A stretch of 23,993 bases of DNA, taken from NCBI GenBank assembly GCA_002336085.1, contig DDEH01000088.1, positions 1 to 23,993 of the forward strand, read 5' to 3'. This DNA comes from Flavobacteriales bacterium UBA1959. Its GTDB lineage: Bacteria; Bacteroidota; Bacteroidia; Flavobacteriales_D; Sanyastnellaceae. This document shows positions 1 to 7,309 of the stretch, piece by piece (positions within the stretch are counted from its first letter, which is position 1; each line of letters begins with the position of its first letter). Below the pieces are notes generated by a model. The model saw only the letters and a program-made list of their open reading frames with translations, had not been told where the DNA came from and did no database searches. Position numbers and translations under genes: made by a program.

Positions 1-527
1 CGACGGACATTGTTGCGTCGTTGACCGCGTTCCTCGCTTGGTTTCTCTTCACGTCGCTTACCGCTTCGGCTTTTGTCATCACGCGGTTGTTCAGCGCCAG
101 ATTTCTCAGAATCCCTGTTGACCTCTTTTTCTTCGGAGATCGCTTCAGAAGATTCTTCCTTCTTGGCGTTTTTCTGAGCCCGCCTCTCTTTGATTGCATC
201 GCCTGGTTGGCGCTTGCTTTTTTCCGCCGGCTTCTGAACGCTCTCTTTGTCTTCAGAGGTGTCTTTCTTCGTTCGACTAGTGGCTTTTGAGGCGGGTCGC
301 TTTGGTTTTTCGTTAGAAGAACTTTCTTTGCTGGCCCTTTTCGCACCTGATGATGCGGGCTTTGAAGGTGCCTTCGAAGATTCACCTGGTCTGAGCGCTT
401 GCTCATCCAAAATGCCATAAACGAGGTCTTGTTTCTTCAGTTTTTCAACCCGGCTTATTCCGAGTTTTTTTGCGATTTCCTTGAGTTCAAGGACTTTTTT
501 CGCATTGAGTTCAATGATGTCGTACAT
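1..527 (-). CDS. rho: Transcription termination factor Rho, N-terminal part (cut by window edge)
   Basis: I translated this by hand; the first 175 codons are open to the window edge. The protein begins MYDIIELNAKKVLELKEIAK, and residues 1-45 match the Rho N-terminal helical domain (SAP-like fold, ending near DLVYGILDEQAL). From about residue 48 onward the sequence is low-complexity and highly charged (Lys, Arg, Glu, Ser, Pro), as in the long disordered insertion that Bacteroidota Rho carries between the N-terminal domain and the RNA-binding cold-shock domain. The RNA-binding and ATPase domains lie outside the window. Rho is a hexameric RNA helicase that ends transcription. The ATG at 527-525 is the natural start because it opens the conserved MYDI N-terminus. 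The identification rests on the N-terminal domain plus the insertion, since the diagnostic ATPase core is not visible. Confidence 0.9.
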   Translation of the reverse strand, partial: MYDIIELNAKKVLELKEIAKKLGISRVEKLKKQDLVYGILDEQALRPGESSKAPSKPASSGAKRASKESSSNEKPKRPASKATSRTKKDTSEDKESVQKPAEKSKRQPGDAIKERRAQKNAKKEESSEAISEEKEVNRDSEKSGAEQPRDDKSRSGKRREEKPSEERGQRRNNVR

Positions 528-701
528 CAAATATGAGGTCAATAGTAGTGTAAATGCTTAGGGATATCCTTGGCAAGGTCGAGAGCTTAATTTTAGTCAG
601 CTCGGTCGATATCAAAAAATAAGTGTAGTAGAACGAATCAAATTGATCGTGCATTCCAAGAATGCTTCCTTAAAGGACATTGCAATAATAGTGAAAAATA
701 C
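528..701. other. Intergenic region between the phosphodiesterase gene and rho
   Basis: This is the longest gap in the window (174 bp), AT-rich, with no credible ORF. It should hold the rho promoter, reading leftward, and the 3' end of the upstream minus-strand gene. A small perfect inverted repeat, GCATTC-CAA-GAATGC, lies at 651-665. It could form a 6-bp stem 3' of the phosphodiesterase gene but has no following U-run, so it is not a convincing intrinsic terminator. Confidence 0.6.
613..641 (-). promoter_or_regulatory. Candidate rho promoter (Bacteroidota-type, imperfect)
   Basis: On the minus strand a TTG (641-639) is followed after 17 nt by TATTTTTTG (621-613). This resembles the Bacteroidota -33 TTG / -7 TAnnTTTG pattern but has one extra T in the -7 element. 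It would give a leader of roughly 80 nt before the rho ATG, which suits a gene usually under autogenous control. The call rests only on this pattern in AT-rich sequence, so it is weak. Confidence 0.25.
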
Positions 702-1217
702 TTAATTATCTTCTCGTTTGATGCGATCGCCTAATTCAACCACCTTCATATCTTGCAATTGACCATTGAAAATCTCAAATGTTAGGAGTGTTCGCTTTTG
801 ATGAAAACCGTAGATTCCACAGGCTCCGGGATTAATGTACAGCCCACCCCAACTTTCGTCGCGTTTCAATAGGAGTAGGTGGCTGTGGCCGCAAATGAAA
901 ACATTTGGTTTATGCTTGATTAGCTTGGACCGAATGCCTTTTGCATACCGACCTGGTCTTCCTCCGATGTGCGTCATAAAAAAGCGAACCCCATCTATTG
1001 TCCAGTGCAGGTCCTCTTTAAATTCGGCACGAATTTGGTGGTCATCAATATTCCCAAATACTACGCGAATCTTTTGAGGCTTGAGCGCTTCGATGGCATC
1101 TGTAACAAGCAAAGATCCGATGTCACCCGCATGCCAGATTTCATCGCAATCGCTCAAGTAATGATCAAGCCGCTTATCCCAGTGGCTATGTGTGTCTGAT
1201 AAAAGACCAATTTTCAT
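702..1217 (-). CDS. YfcE/MJ0936-family metallophosphoesterase (phosphodiesterase)
   Basis: A 171-residue single-domain calcineurin-like phosphoesterase; about 160-185 residues is usual for the YfcE/MJ0936 (UPF0025) family. All metal-binding motifs are present: SDTH (D8, H10), HAGD (H29, D32), GNID (N56), H83 in MTHIGG, and GHSH (H111, H113). Such enzymes hydrolyse phosphodiesters with Mn or Ni in vitro, and their physiological substrate is generally unknown. There is no signal peptide, so it should be cytoplasmic. The ATG at 1217 immediately precedes the conserved KIGLLSDTH strand, so the start is secure. The gene is divergent from the PorE-like gene with about 59 bp between the start codons, and it lies upstream of rho on the same strand. 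The family assignment is firm; the exact substrate is not known. Confidence 0.93.
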   Translation of the reverse strand: MKIGLLSDTHSHWDKRLDHYLSDCDEIWHAGDIGSLLVTDAIEALKPQKIRVVFGNIDDHQIRAEFKEDLHWTIDGVRFFMTHIGGRPGRYAKGIRSKLIKHKPNVFICGHSHLLLLKRDESWGGLYINPGACGIYGFHQKRTLLTFEIFNGQLQDMKVVELGDRIKREDN

Positions 1218-1276
1218 GATGGCAAATGTCGTAAACTTGTTTGTTTTGACTTCCGTTTTAAAACTTATTGTTAAGA

Positions 1277-3202
1277 ATGAGAGTACCCGCGCAAAGGCTG
1301 TTTTCAGCTATTCTATTTCTTGGTTTTTTTCTTGCGTTTGGAATTGATGCGTTTGCTCAATCTTCAAGTAACCGAGCAAACAAGCGCTACAATAGCGCTC
1401 GTGAGGCGTATGACCTCAAAGATCGCAATGCTGCCTTGCTCGATTTGGAGGAAGCCTTGCAAATCGACCAAGAATTCTATGATGCGCTGATGCTCAAATC
1501 CCAGATCTTCTCAGAGGCCGGGGATTGGGAAAAGGGGATTGCCCCTCTGAGTAGAGCACTTAATATTCGTGAGAATGAGAGGGGAATATGGCTGGAACAG
1601 CTCATGCGGTTGCATTTTCGAAGTGGCCAGTACCAGAAATCATTGAAATTATTGGAGGAAGGTAGCCTCCTTCCTAATGGCGTCTTAAAAGATTCATTGC
1701 TCATGGCCTCTGTAATTTTTGCGTCGTCGTCGTCGTCGAATCCTTCAGATATTGCACCGGTTGCTCTTTTAGGTGACGTTAATTCTAGTTCGAGAGAATA
1801 CTATCCAACGCTGTTTTCCAATGGTACGCGCATGATTTTTACGCGAGAACTCAATGTGTACAATCGATCATTTGGGCAGGAAGATTTCTTTGAGGCTGAA
1901 AAACAAGGAGATGAGTGGGTGGTCATTCGATCTTTGAACGAAATCAATACAGAACGCAATGAAGGAGCTCCCTCTGTCCGTGGGGACGGACGCGTTTTGA
2001 TGTTTGCAGCTTGCGCTGGCGTGGACGGTTCTTACGGAAGACGCGCAGGCAAGGGCTCATGCGATATTTTTCAAAGTAATTACGACGTCATTGCTGCATC
2101 CTATTTGCCTGCCGAAAATTTGAAGTCCATGAATTCGAGTTCATGGGAGAGTCAGCCTGCCTTGAGTTCGGATGGAAGATTCTTGTTTTTTGTGCGCGCC
2201 TTCCAATCGCGAGACGGACGAGGATTGGTGCAGGATATTTACATTTCTGAGCGTGAGGACACAGGAGAATGGACTACGCCTGCACCCTTGCCGGATGTCA
2301 TTAATTCAGAAGGGAGGGAAGAGAATCCATTTCTCCATTCGGATGGGAGGTCGTTTTATTTTGCTTCGGATGGTCATCCAGGAATGGGAGGGATGGATTT
2401 GTTTGTGAGTCGGAAAAATGAAGATGGCACTTGGTCTGAGCCTGAAAACTTGGGTTATCCAATCAACACGAGCGGGGACGAAAACAGTCTGCAAGTTTTT
2501 CCTGATGGTCGGCATGCAATTTTCGCTACGGATCGAAGTGAACATGGGAATTTGGACTTGTGGCGTTTTGAACTTCCGCAAGAAGTGAGTGCGAATGAGG
2601 TGGCGCTGTGGAAAGGGGAGGTTGTAGATGCCAAGACGGGGCAGGTCGTGGAAGCGAAGGTTCAAGTATTGGATAGCGCTGGAGTTTTGATCAGCACTCA
2701 GCGCTCCAATCCGTCCGATGGTCAGTTCACGTTGCCATTTAGCACGAATGAAGAAGTGATCATCCAAATTGAACACCCTGAGTTTGCTTTTTTTAGTTTG
2801 ACACTCGCGCAGAATACAGACTTAGATCAGTTTGTATCCATTGCCTTGGATCGCCTAGAAATAGGTACGACAATGACCCTGCGCGATGTCCGTTTCGATA
2901 AATCATCAGCGGATCTAATAGGAAGTTTTCAGCCAGAGCTCGATCAGTTGGCGAAGACGATGCTGCAATCGCTAATCCGAATTGAAATTATTGGCCACAC
3001 AGACGCGGATGGTAGCTCAAGCGAGAATTTGTTATTGAGCGAAGCACGCGCTGAAGCGGTGGCTTTGTTTTTAGCAGAACAAGGAGTGGATCGCAAGCGC
3101 ATGGAGCTTAAAGGAATGGGAGCGACCATGCCAATTGCCTCAAATGAGACGGACTATGGGAAGGCTCGCAACCGCCGAACAGAGATTGTAGTGATTAATT
3201 GA
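1277..3202 (+). CDS. PorE-like T9SS protein: TPR, beta-propeller, CRD and OmpA C-terminal domain
   Basis: The domain order matches PorE of the type IX secretion system. It has a hydrophobic signal peptide ending near AFAQ; TPR-like helices (about residues 35-130); a long PD40/WD40-like beta-propeller (about 165-440) with recurring YYPTLFSNG-, PSVRGDGR-, PALSSDGR- and NPFLHSDGR-type blades; a carboxypeptidase regulatory-like domain (about 450-520, GEVVDAKTG); and an OmpA C-terminal peptidoglycan-binding domain (about 535-641, HTDADGSSS and NRRTEIV). PorE is thought to anchor the T9SS to the cell wall. I chose ATG 1277 (641 aa) over the in-frame TTG at 1268 because it leaves a normal signal peptide. 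No lipobox cysteine is visible, although PorE-type proteins are often lipoproteins. Other OmpA/PD40 proteins share this architecture, so orthology is probable rather than proven. The stop overlaps the stop of the convergent receptor gene by 8 bp. Confidence 0.85.
   Translation: MRVPAQRLFSAILFLGFFLAFGIDAFAQSSSNRANKRYNSAREAYDLKDRNAALLDLEEALQIDQEFYDALMLKSQIFSEAGDWEKGIAPLSRALNIRENERGIWLEQLMRLHFRSGQYQKSLKLLEEGSLLPNGVLKDSLLMASVIFASSSSSNPSDIAPVALLGDVNSSSREYYPTLFSNGTRMIFTRELNVYNRSFGQEDFFEAEKQGDEWVVIRSLNEINTERNEGAPSVRGDGRVLMFAACAGVDGSYGRRAGKGSCDIFQSNYDVIAASYLPAENLKSMNSSSWESQPALSSDGRFLFFVRAFQSRDGRGLVQDIYISEREDTGEWTTPAPLPDVINSEGREENPFLHSDGRSFYFASDGHPGMGGMDLFVSRKNEDGTWSEPENLGYPINTSGDENSLQVFPDGRHAIFATDRSEHGNLDLWRFELPQEVSANEVALWKGEVVDAKTGQVVEAKVQVLDSAGVLISTQRSNPSDGQFTLPFSTNEEVIIQIEHPEFAFFSLTLAQNTDLDQFVSIALDRLEIGTTMTLRDVRFDKSSADLIGSFQPELDQLAKTMLQSLIRIEIIGHTDADGSSSENLLLSEARAEAVALFLAEQGVDRKRMELKGMGATMPIASNETDYGKARNRRTEIVVIN
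1724..1738 (+). repeat. Five tandem TCG triplets coding for a Ser tract
   Basis: Five perfect TCG repeats encode five consecutive serines in the linker between the TPR region and the beta-propeller of the PorE-like protein. The repeat is in frame, so gain or loss of a unit changes linker length without a frameshift. Confidence 0.85.
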
Positions 3203-5261
3203 GCTTCCACTTCCAAGAGAGCCATACCATCCTTCTGGGAGCCGGGTTGAAATAACGACCACCAAATGCATTGGTTTGAAACCAACTGGAGTAGCTCGCA
3301 TCCAGTACATTTCGTACACCCAACTGCCAACTGCTTGCTTTTGAATTCACCGCGACCCAAGCATCAAGACGCTGATGTGCGTTCGACCAATCATCCTTCG
3401 TGTCGTGCAAAGGCATGCGATCGTTCCAAAAATGCATGCACCCCAAAGACCACTTTTTTGCGTGGTAGCTCGCATTTATGCTTGCAGAGTGTAGCGGAGT
3501 TCCGGGCAAGACGTCACTAACATTTTCAAATGAATGTCGATTTAGGCTCCCTTGTCCCTGAACCGTTATTTGGCCGTTACCCGTCTGAACATCAGCCTGC
3601 AAAAAGGCTTCTAGCCCAGTCATTTGTAAACCGGGTACGTTGTCAATGTAAATGCCATCGTTTTGGCCAGAAACCGAGGCAATGGCGTCAGAAACAAGTT
3701 GGTGATACCCTTGCAGGGAATAGGAAAAGAGGTAATCATTGAAGGATGTTTTTCCTTTCCACCCGAGCTCAATAGCGTTGGCCCGTTCAGGCAGCAAATT
3801 TAATGCTGTATAATTGTCGGGGTCGACTAGCTCAAAGGTTGTAGGATGGCTTGATGCCTTCCCGTATTGAATGAAAATGCGGCCATTTGATATTGCTTTT
3901 CGGGACAAACTGAAATAGGGCAAAAGGGATATGTGGCTGTAACTTTCGTTGATGGCGACGTAATTATCCGATTCATCGGCACCATCGCCATCGGTAGTGC
4001 GTTGCATCCATTCGAATGCAGCTTGTGCATCGAACTGCCAAGTTTCATTTTCTATGCGAATTCCCGAACTAGCCCAAACGTTGGCTGTCGTGCTTGTGAT
4101 ACTATAGCGGTAAGCATTCGAAGCTGGAGAGAGATCAGACTCTTTGAGATCAAGGCGTTCCCCTCGTGCAATGGCTGTTTGATCCCACGTCATTCTATAG
4201 CCTTGCGGCAACTGATAGGTTTGGGCTTGCCACCAACGGAGTGAGGCAAACTGTTCTGCCTCCGCCTTGAAACCATTGAAAAACGGACTCGTGCCAAACG
4301 GGTTTTCTTTTTCTGAATGTTGTGCGTAAAGCCACAAACCGGATTGCCTGTTGTCCTTTTGCCCTTCTTGGCTCCAGCCTAACCACGTTCGCATGCGGTC
4401 TACATGTGCATCGTATGCATCACCAGGCGATGAATCAGAATTGTTATTCGCATCATTCGCATTGAGCGATCCGGGTAATTCCCACGATGCATCCATCCAT
4501 CCGGCCCAGAGGTGGGTCATTTTATTAGAAGAAGCAATTTTGCGACGATGCAACTCAAATTGCTGCCGTCCATTTGATTCATGGATCCGTCCACCAGGCG
4601 TTTCATTCAAAAGAACGCGAACAGTCCATTCGTCTGATGCGAAGCGCGACTGACATTGAAATCCGACCTCACTCGACAATCCACTAAATGACATTTGATT
4701 TGCTCCGCTGGTTGCGATTCTTGAGAATCCCGTAATGCGCGTTGGATTCCCCTCATTCAGCAGCGGCCCAAGTGATGTTCCAAGCAACACACCGCCATAT
4801 CCGCTGCCGTAAATTGCACCTGCAGGCCCTTTGAGGACTTCGAGGCGATTCATCCATTGAGGATTCCATAAGTCCAGTGGAGAAATACCACTGGCATTCG
4901 TTAATACGAATCCGTCCATAAGCATGTGCACGTTGCGCACAGCAAAAGGTGCCCGAACACCGCTGCTTCTGATCTGAAGCCTCCTCGAGCCGCCAAACCC
5001 ACGAGTCTCCATTCTAACACCAGGCAGAGAGTTGAGTGCGTCTTCGAGGTCGGGTGATTTTCCGTTTTGCAAGGTTTCGACGGTCAGTGAGTGAACATTT
5101 CCACTCACGCGGTCGGATGGAGTCGGTATCCTGTATGCTTGAACGGTCGCCACATTTACTGCGAGTGTGTCTTGCGAATCGAATTGGTCTTGGGACCAGA
5201 GGACATTGGCGTTGGCCACGAGGCCAATCAGTGAAAATTGGACAATACGAAAGGTTTTCAT
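3195..5261 (-). CDS. TonB-dependent outer-membrane receptor (non-SusC type)
   Basis: A 688-residue TonB-dependent receptor. From ATG 5261 the protein has a signal peptide (KTFRIVQFSLIGLVANANV, cut near WSQ). The plug domain (about residues 55-165) contains LEDALNSLPGVR, LQIRSSGVRAP, MLMDGF and LEVLKGPAGAIYGSGYGG. A beta-barrel follows and ends in the typical GGRYFNPAPRR and an aromatic C-terminal strand. It lacks the N-terminal carboxypeptidase-like extension of SusC proteins, so it is a classical small-ligand receptor (cofactor, siderophore or vitamin). An in-frame upstream start at 5312 would only add 17 residues ahead of the signal peptide. It follows the PQQ-type sugar dehydrogenase on the same strand after 62 bp, which suggests co-transcription and a related substrate or cofactor. 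The plug and C-terminal strand resemble the YncD/PqqU type by eye, but the ligand is not established. Confidence 0.92.
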   Translation of the reverse strand: MKTFRIVQFSLIGLVANANVLWSQDQFDSQDTLAVNVATVQAYRIPTPSDRVSGNVHSLTVETLQNGKSPDLEDALNSLPGVRMETRGFGGSRRLQIRSSGVRAPFAVRNVHMLMDGFVLTNASGISPLDLWNPQWMNRLEVLKGPAGAIYGSGYGGVLLGTSLGPLLNEGNPTRITGFSRIATSGANQMSFSGLSSEVGFQCQSRFASDEWTVRVLLNETPGGRIHESNGRQQFELHRRKIASSNKMTHLWAGWMDASWELPGSLNANDANNNSDSSPGDAYDAHVDRMRTWLGWSQEGQKDNRQSGLWLYAQHSEKENPFGTSPFFNGFKAEAEQFASLRWWQAQTYQLPQGYRMTWDQTAIARGERLDLKESDLSPASNAYRYSITSTTANVWASSGIRIENETWQFDAQAAFEWMQRTTDGDGADESDNYVAINESYSHISLLPYFSLSRKAISNGRIFIQYGKASSHPTTFELVDPDNYTALNLLPERANAIELGWKGKTSFNDYLFSYSLQGYHQLVSDAIASVSGQNDGIYIDNVPGLQMTGLEAFLQADVQTGNGQITVQGQGSLNRHSFENVSDVLPGTPLHSASINASYHAKKWSLGCMHFWNDRMPLHDTKDDWSNAHQRLDAWVAVNSKASSWQLGVRNVLDASYSSWFQTNAFGGRYFNPAPRRMVWLSWKWKLN

Positions 5262-5323
5262 TGCGGTGTGCAATTGAAGAATAATGTGGTCGAAAGGGCC
5301 ACCGTTAAACAAAAGATAAATGG

Positions 5324-6721
5324 TCAGTGAGCGACTTGGAAAGTCGTTGTCACCGTACCCTGATCGTGATCGGCACGAATGAAGTAAGAACCCACGGCCC
5401 AGTTGGAAATTTCAAGCGACAAGTTTGTGCCTGTGAAACTCCCTTGTTGGATTGCTTTTCCACCAAAGGAATAAATCTCATAAGTAGCGTTATTCAATTG
5501 AATTCCCCAATCGAAGCGCACTGCATCATTGGCTGGATTCGGAAATGCATTCACGGCAGCGCCCAATTGCAAATCATTTTCAATCGATGAAGCGAACGCT
5601 TCGTTGCGAAATTCCTTGATAATATTGGGGCCGCTTCCGGGGTAAGAAGTTCCGTTGAATGCAACATAAACGGAACCTGTGTAAGGATTCACGGCGATGT
5701 CTCTCACGCGCTGATTGAAGCTCGAGAAATACTCATCCTCACCCGTCACACTCAGGCCGTCATCGGATAGATGCATAACGCTCAGGCGCTCATATTGACC
5801 ACCCAAACCACCAAGTACTGACATTAAAATAGTGTTCTGCCATTCTGGAATCGCTTCGTGATTGTAGTATTCAATTCCATTTACAGCTATGCATGGAGTC
5901 CAGGCTTCTAAAGGTTCTATCACGTCATTTTCAGCACAAAACGCTTGTTCTGAATTCGTGTTGCAAAACCCTTCAACTTGAGGCCAGCCGTAGTTTCCTC
6001 CAGCGGTAACAATGTTTAACTCGTCATTGGAATTTTGACCATGTTCAGAACTGTAAACAATTCCGTTGGCACCCAATGCCAATCCTTGGCTGTTTCTGTT
6101 TCCGATCGTGTACACATAGGACCCTGGGATGGGATTATCACTAGGTACACTTCCGTCGAGGTTCAAGCGCAAGGTTTTGCCTTGCAGGGAGCCCTCCAAT
6201 TGAGCCAAGGACGAAGAACCAATATCTCCCGTGGTCATTAACAATGTGTTGTCAGGTAGAACAAGTAAACGGCTTCCGTTGTGTATGCCACCCGCCTGAA
6301 TCGTAAGTAAAATTTCTTCGTTGACCAATGCTGTGCCATCCCAATCGAACACACTCAAATGTTCATCTCCGTTAAATGCGCTTCCAGTACAGTAGACCAC
6401 GTATACTTTGGGAGTGGTGTCCCAATCTGGATGCATGGCCATGCCGAGCATTCCAGGTTCTCCACTGCCGTTGCTGATGACGGTTTTCTCAAGAATTACG
6501 TTGTAGTTTCCTGTTTCAGGATCCACACGCAAGACTTCTCCTTTTCGTGAGGTCATCCAAATTTGGTCATCGGGCCCCCACAGAATCTCCCAAGGCAATT
6601 GGACACCTGTAACCAAATTGTATTCGGTTAGTGTGGTATTGCCAACTTCCCAGGTAGGTTGTGCGAAAGTTCCTATCGTAAACACTGTGAGTGCTAAAAA
6701 GAGGGTCGGGATACATTTCAT
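5324..6721 (-). CDS. Secreted PQQ-dependent sugar dehydrogenase (GSDH family) with T9SS sorting domain
   Basis: A 465-residue protein with a signal peptide (cut near FA-QPTW) and a six-bladed soluble glucose/aldose dehydrogenase domain (about residues 30-375). Family landmarks are present: GIHNGSRL with the putative catalytic His at 147, GNRNSQG (207-213), SSEHG..SNDELN (224-236) and GGNYGWP (241-247). Enzymes of this family oxidise aldose sugars using PQQ and act outside the cytoplasm. Residues about 385-465 form a T9SS type-A sorting domain (AFPNPANDAV, a GGKAIQQG turn, and SNWAVGSYFIRAD). The enzyme should therefore be exported by the T9SS and either released or attached at the surface. 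It is the first gene of a probable two-gene unit with the TonB-dependent receptor. The substrate is not readable from sequence, and some family members have lost activity, so the dehydrogenase role is inferred from family. Confidence 0.88.
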   Translation of the reverse strand: MKCIPTLFLALTVFTIGTFAQPTWEVGNTTLTEYNLVTGVQLPWEILWGPDDQIWMTSRKGEVLRVDPETGNYNVILEKTVISNGSGEPGMLGMAMHPDWDTTPKVYVVYCTGSAFNGDEHLSVFDWDGTALVNEEILLTIQAGGIHNGSRLLVLPDNTLLMTTGDIGSSSLAQLEGSLQGKTLRLNLDGSVPSDNPIPGSYVYTIGNRNSQGLALGANGIVYSSEHGQNSNDELNIVTAGGNYGWPQVEGFCNTNSEQAFCAENDVIEPLEAWTPCIAVNGIEYYNHEAIPEWQNTILMSVLGGLGGQYERLSVMHLSDDGLSVTGEDEYFSSFNQRVRDIAVNPYTGSVYVAFNGTSYPGSGPNIIKEFRNEAFASSIENDLQLGAAVNAFPNPANDAVRFDWGIQLNNATYEIYSFGGKAIQQGSFTGTNLSLEISNWAVGSYFIRADHDQGTVTTTFQVAH

Positions 6722-6750
6722 GGTCCCAATTTACGGATGTAATTTGCGTT

Positions 6751-7302
6751 ATGCTCATTAATGCCTCCTCCGTTTTCTCGTTAACGACTATTGGATCTGT
6801 TTGCGCCATTGCATGGCTCACGTTTTCGCCAATCATTGCGCTCCAAGCGCAAGAAACTCCAGATTGGATGTTTGCATTAGAAGGGCGCTATGTAGGCCGG
6901 TTTGAGGAAGCCGTTTTGGGCACGGATGAGTTGCTGACCTACGATGTGAGAATCGATGGTTTGCGCAATGGAAAAGAGGATGGATTTGTGCTCCAACTAT
7001 CGACAGATATGAGTGGCCAAATTAGTGAAGCTGTCCAAATGTGGAATTGGAATCGAACATCCTCAACGGTAGACATCACAGTGATTGCCGAGAACCAACC
7101 GCAGATTTCAGAATGGTTTTATACCAGTTCTGGATTTTCTACCTTACTAACTCGAGGTACTTCCGAAGGAAATGCTGCTGCCATTGAAAGATGGCGATTG
7201 GAGCGCCTTCCGGGACAATTGCGTTGGGACAAGTACGTCAACTTTGGGGATGGCAATTGGCAGTTTCGCTGGCGCTATGTGCTGGATGAGCAAATCGACT
7301 AA
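6751..7302 (+). CDS. Small secreted protein of unknown function
   Basis: A 183-residue protein, not recognised. From ATG 6751 it has an N-terminal hydrophobic stretch ending near IIALQAQ, consistent with a signal peptide. About 150 residues follow that look like a compact antiparallel beta domain, with alternating hydrophobic residues and many Trp/Tyr (ALEGRYVGRFEE, MWNWNR, WRLERL and WQFRWRYVL). The repeated short strands suggest a lipocalin-like or small barrel fold, but this is only an impression. A longer in-frame start at 6691 would run into the divergent sugar dehydrogenase gene, so I prefer 6751, which leaves 29 bp between the divergent start codons. The stop lies 7 bp from the stop of the convergent GH13 lipoprotein gene. 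It is outside the glucan operon by strand, and no function should be assumed. Confidence 0.75.
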   Translation: MLINASSVFSLTTIGSVCAIAWLTFSPIIALQAQETPDWMFALEGRYVGRFEEAVLGTDELLTYDVRIDGLRNGKEDGFVLQLSTDMSGQISEAVQMWNWNRTSSTVDITVIAENQPQISEWFYTSSGFSTLLTRGTSEGNAAAIERWRLERLPGQLRWDKYVNFGDGNWQFRWRYVLDEQID

Positions 7303-7309
7303 GTCAAAA

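Noticed and set aside
21..290. Plus-strand ORF of 89 codons
   Set aside because: It is antisense to the low-complexity part of rho; composition is a mirror of the Lys/Glu-rich codons and it has no family features.
651..665. Inverted repeat GCATTC-CAA-GAATGC as a terminator
   Set aside because: The stem is only 6 bp, and on the minus strand it is followed by ACGATC rather than a U-run.
6567..6836. Minus-strand ORF of 89 codons across the divergent region
   Set aside because: It overlaps both the sugar dehydrogenase and the divergent plus-strand gene in another frame and has no recognisable domain or signal peptide.
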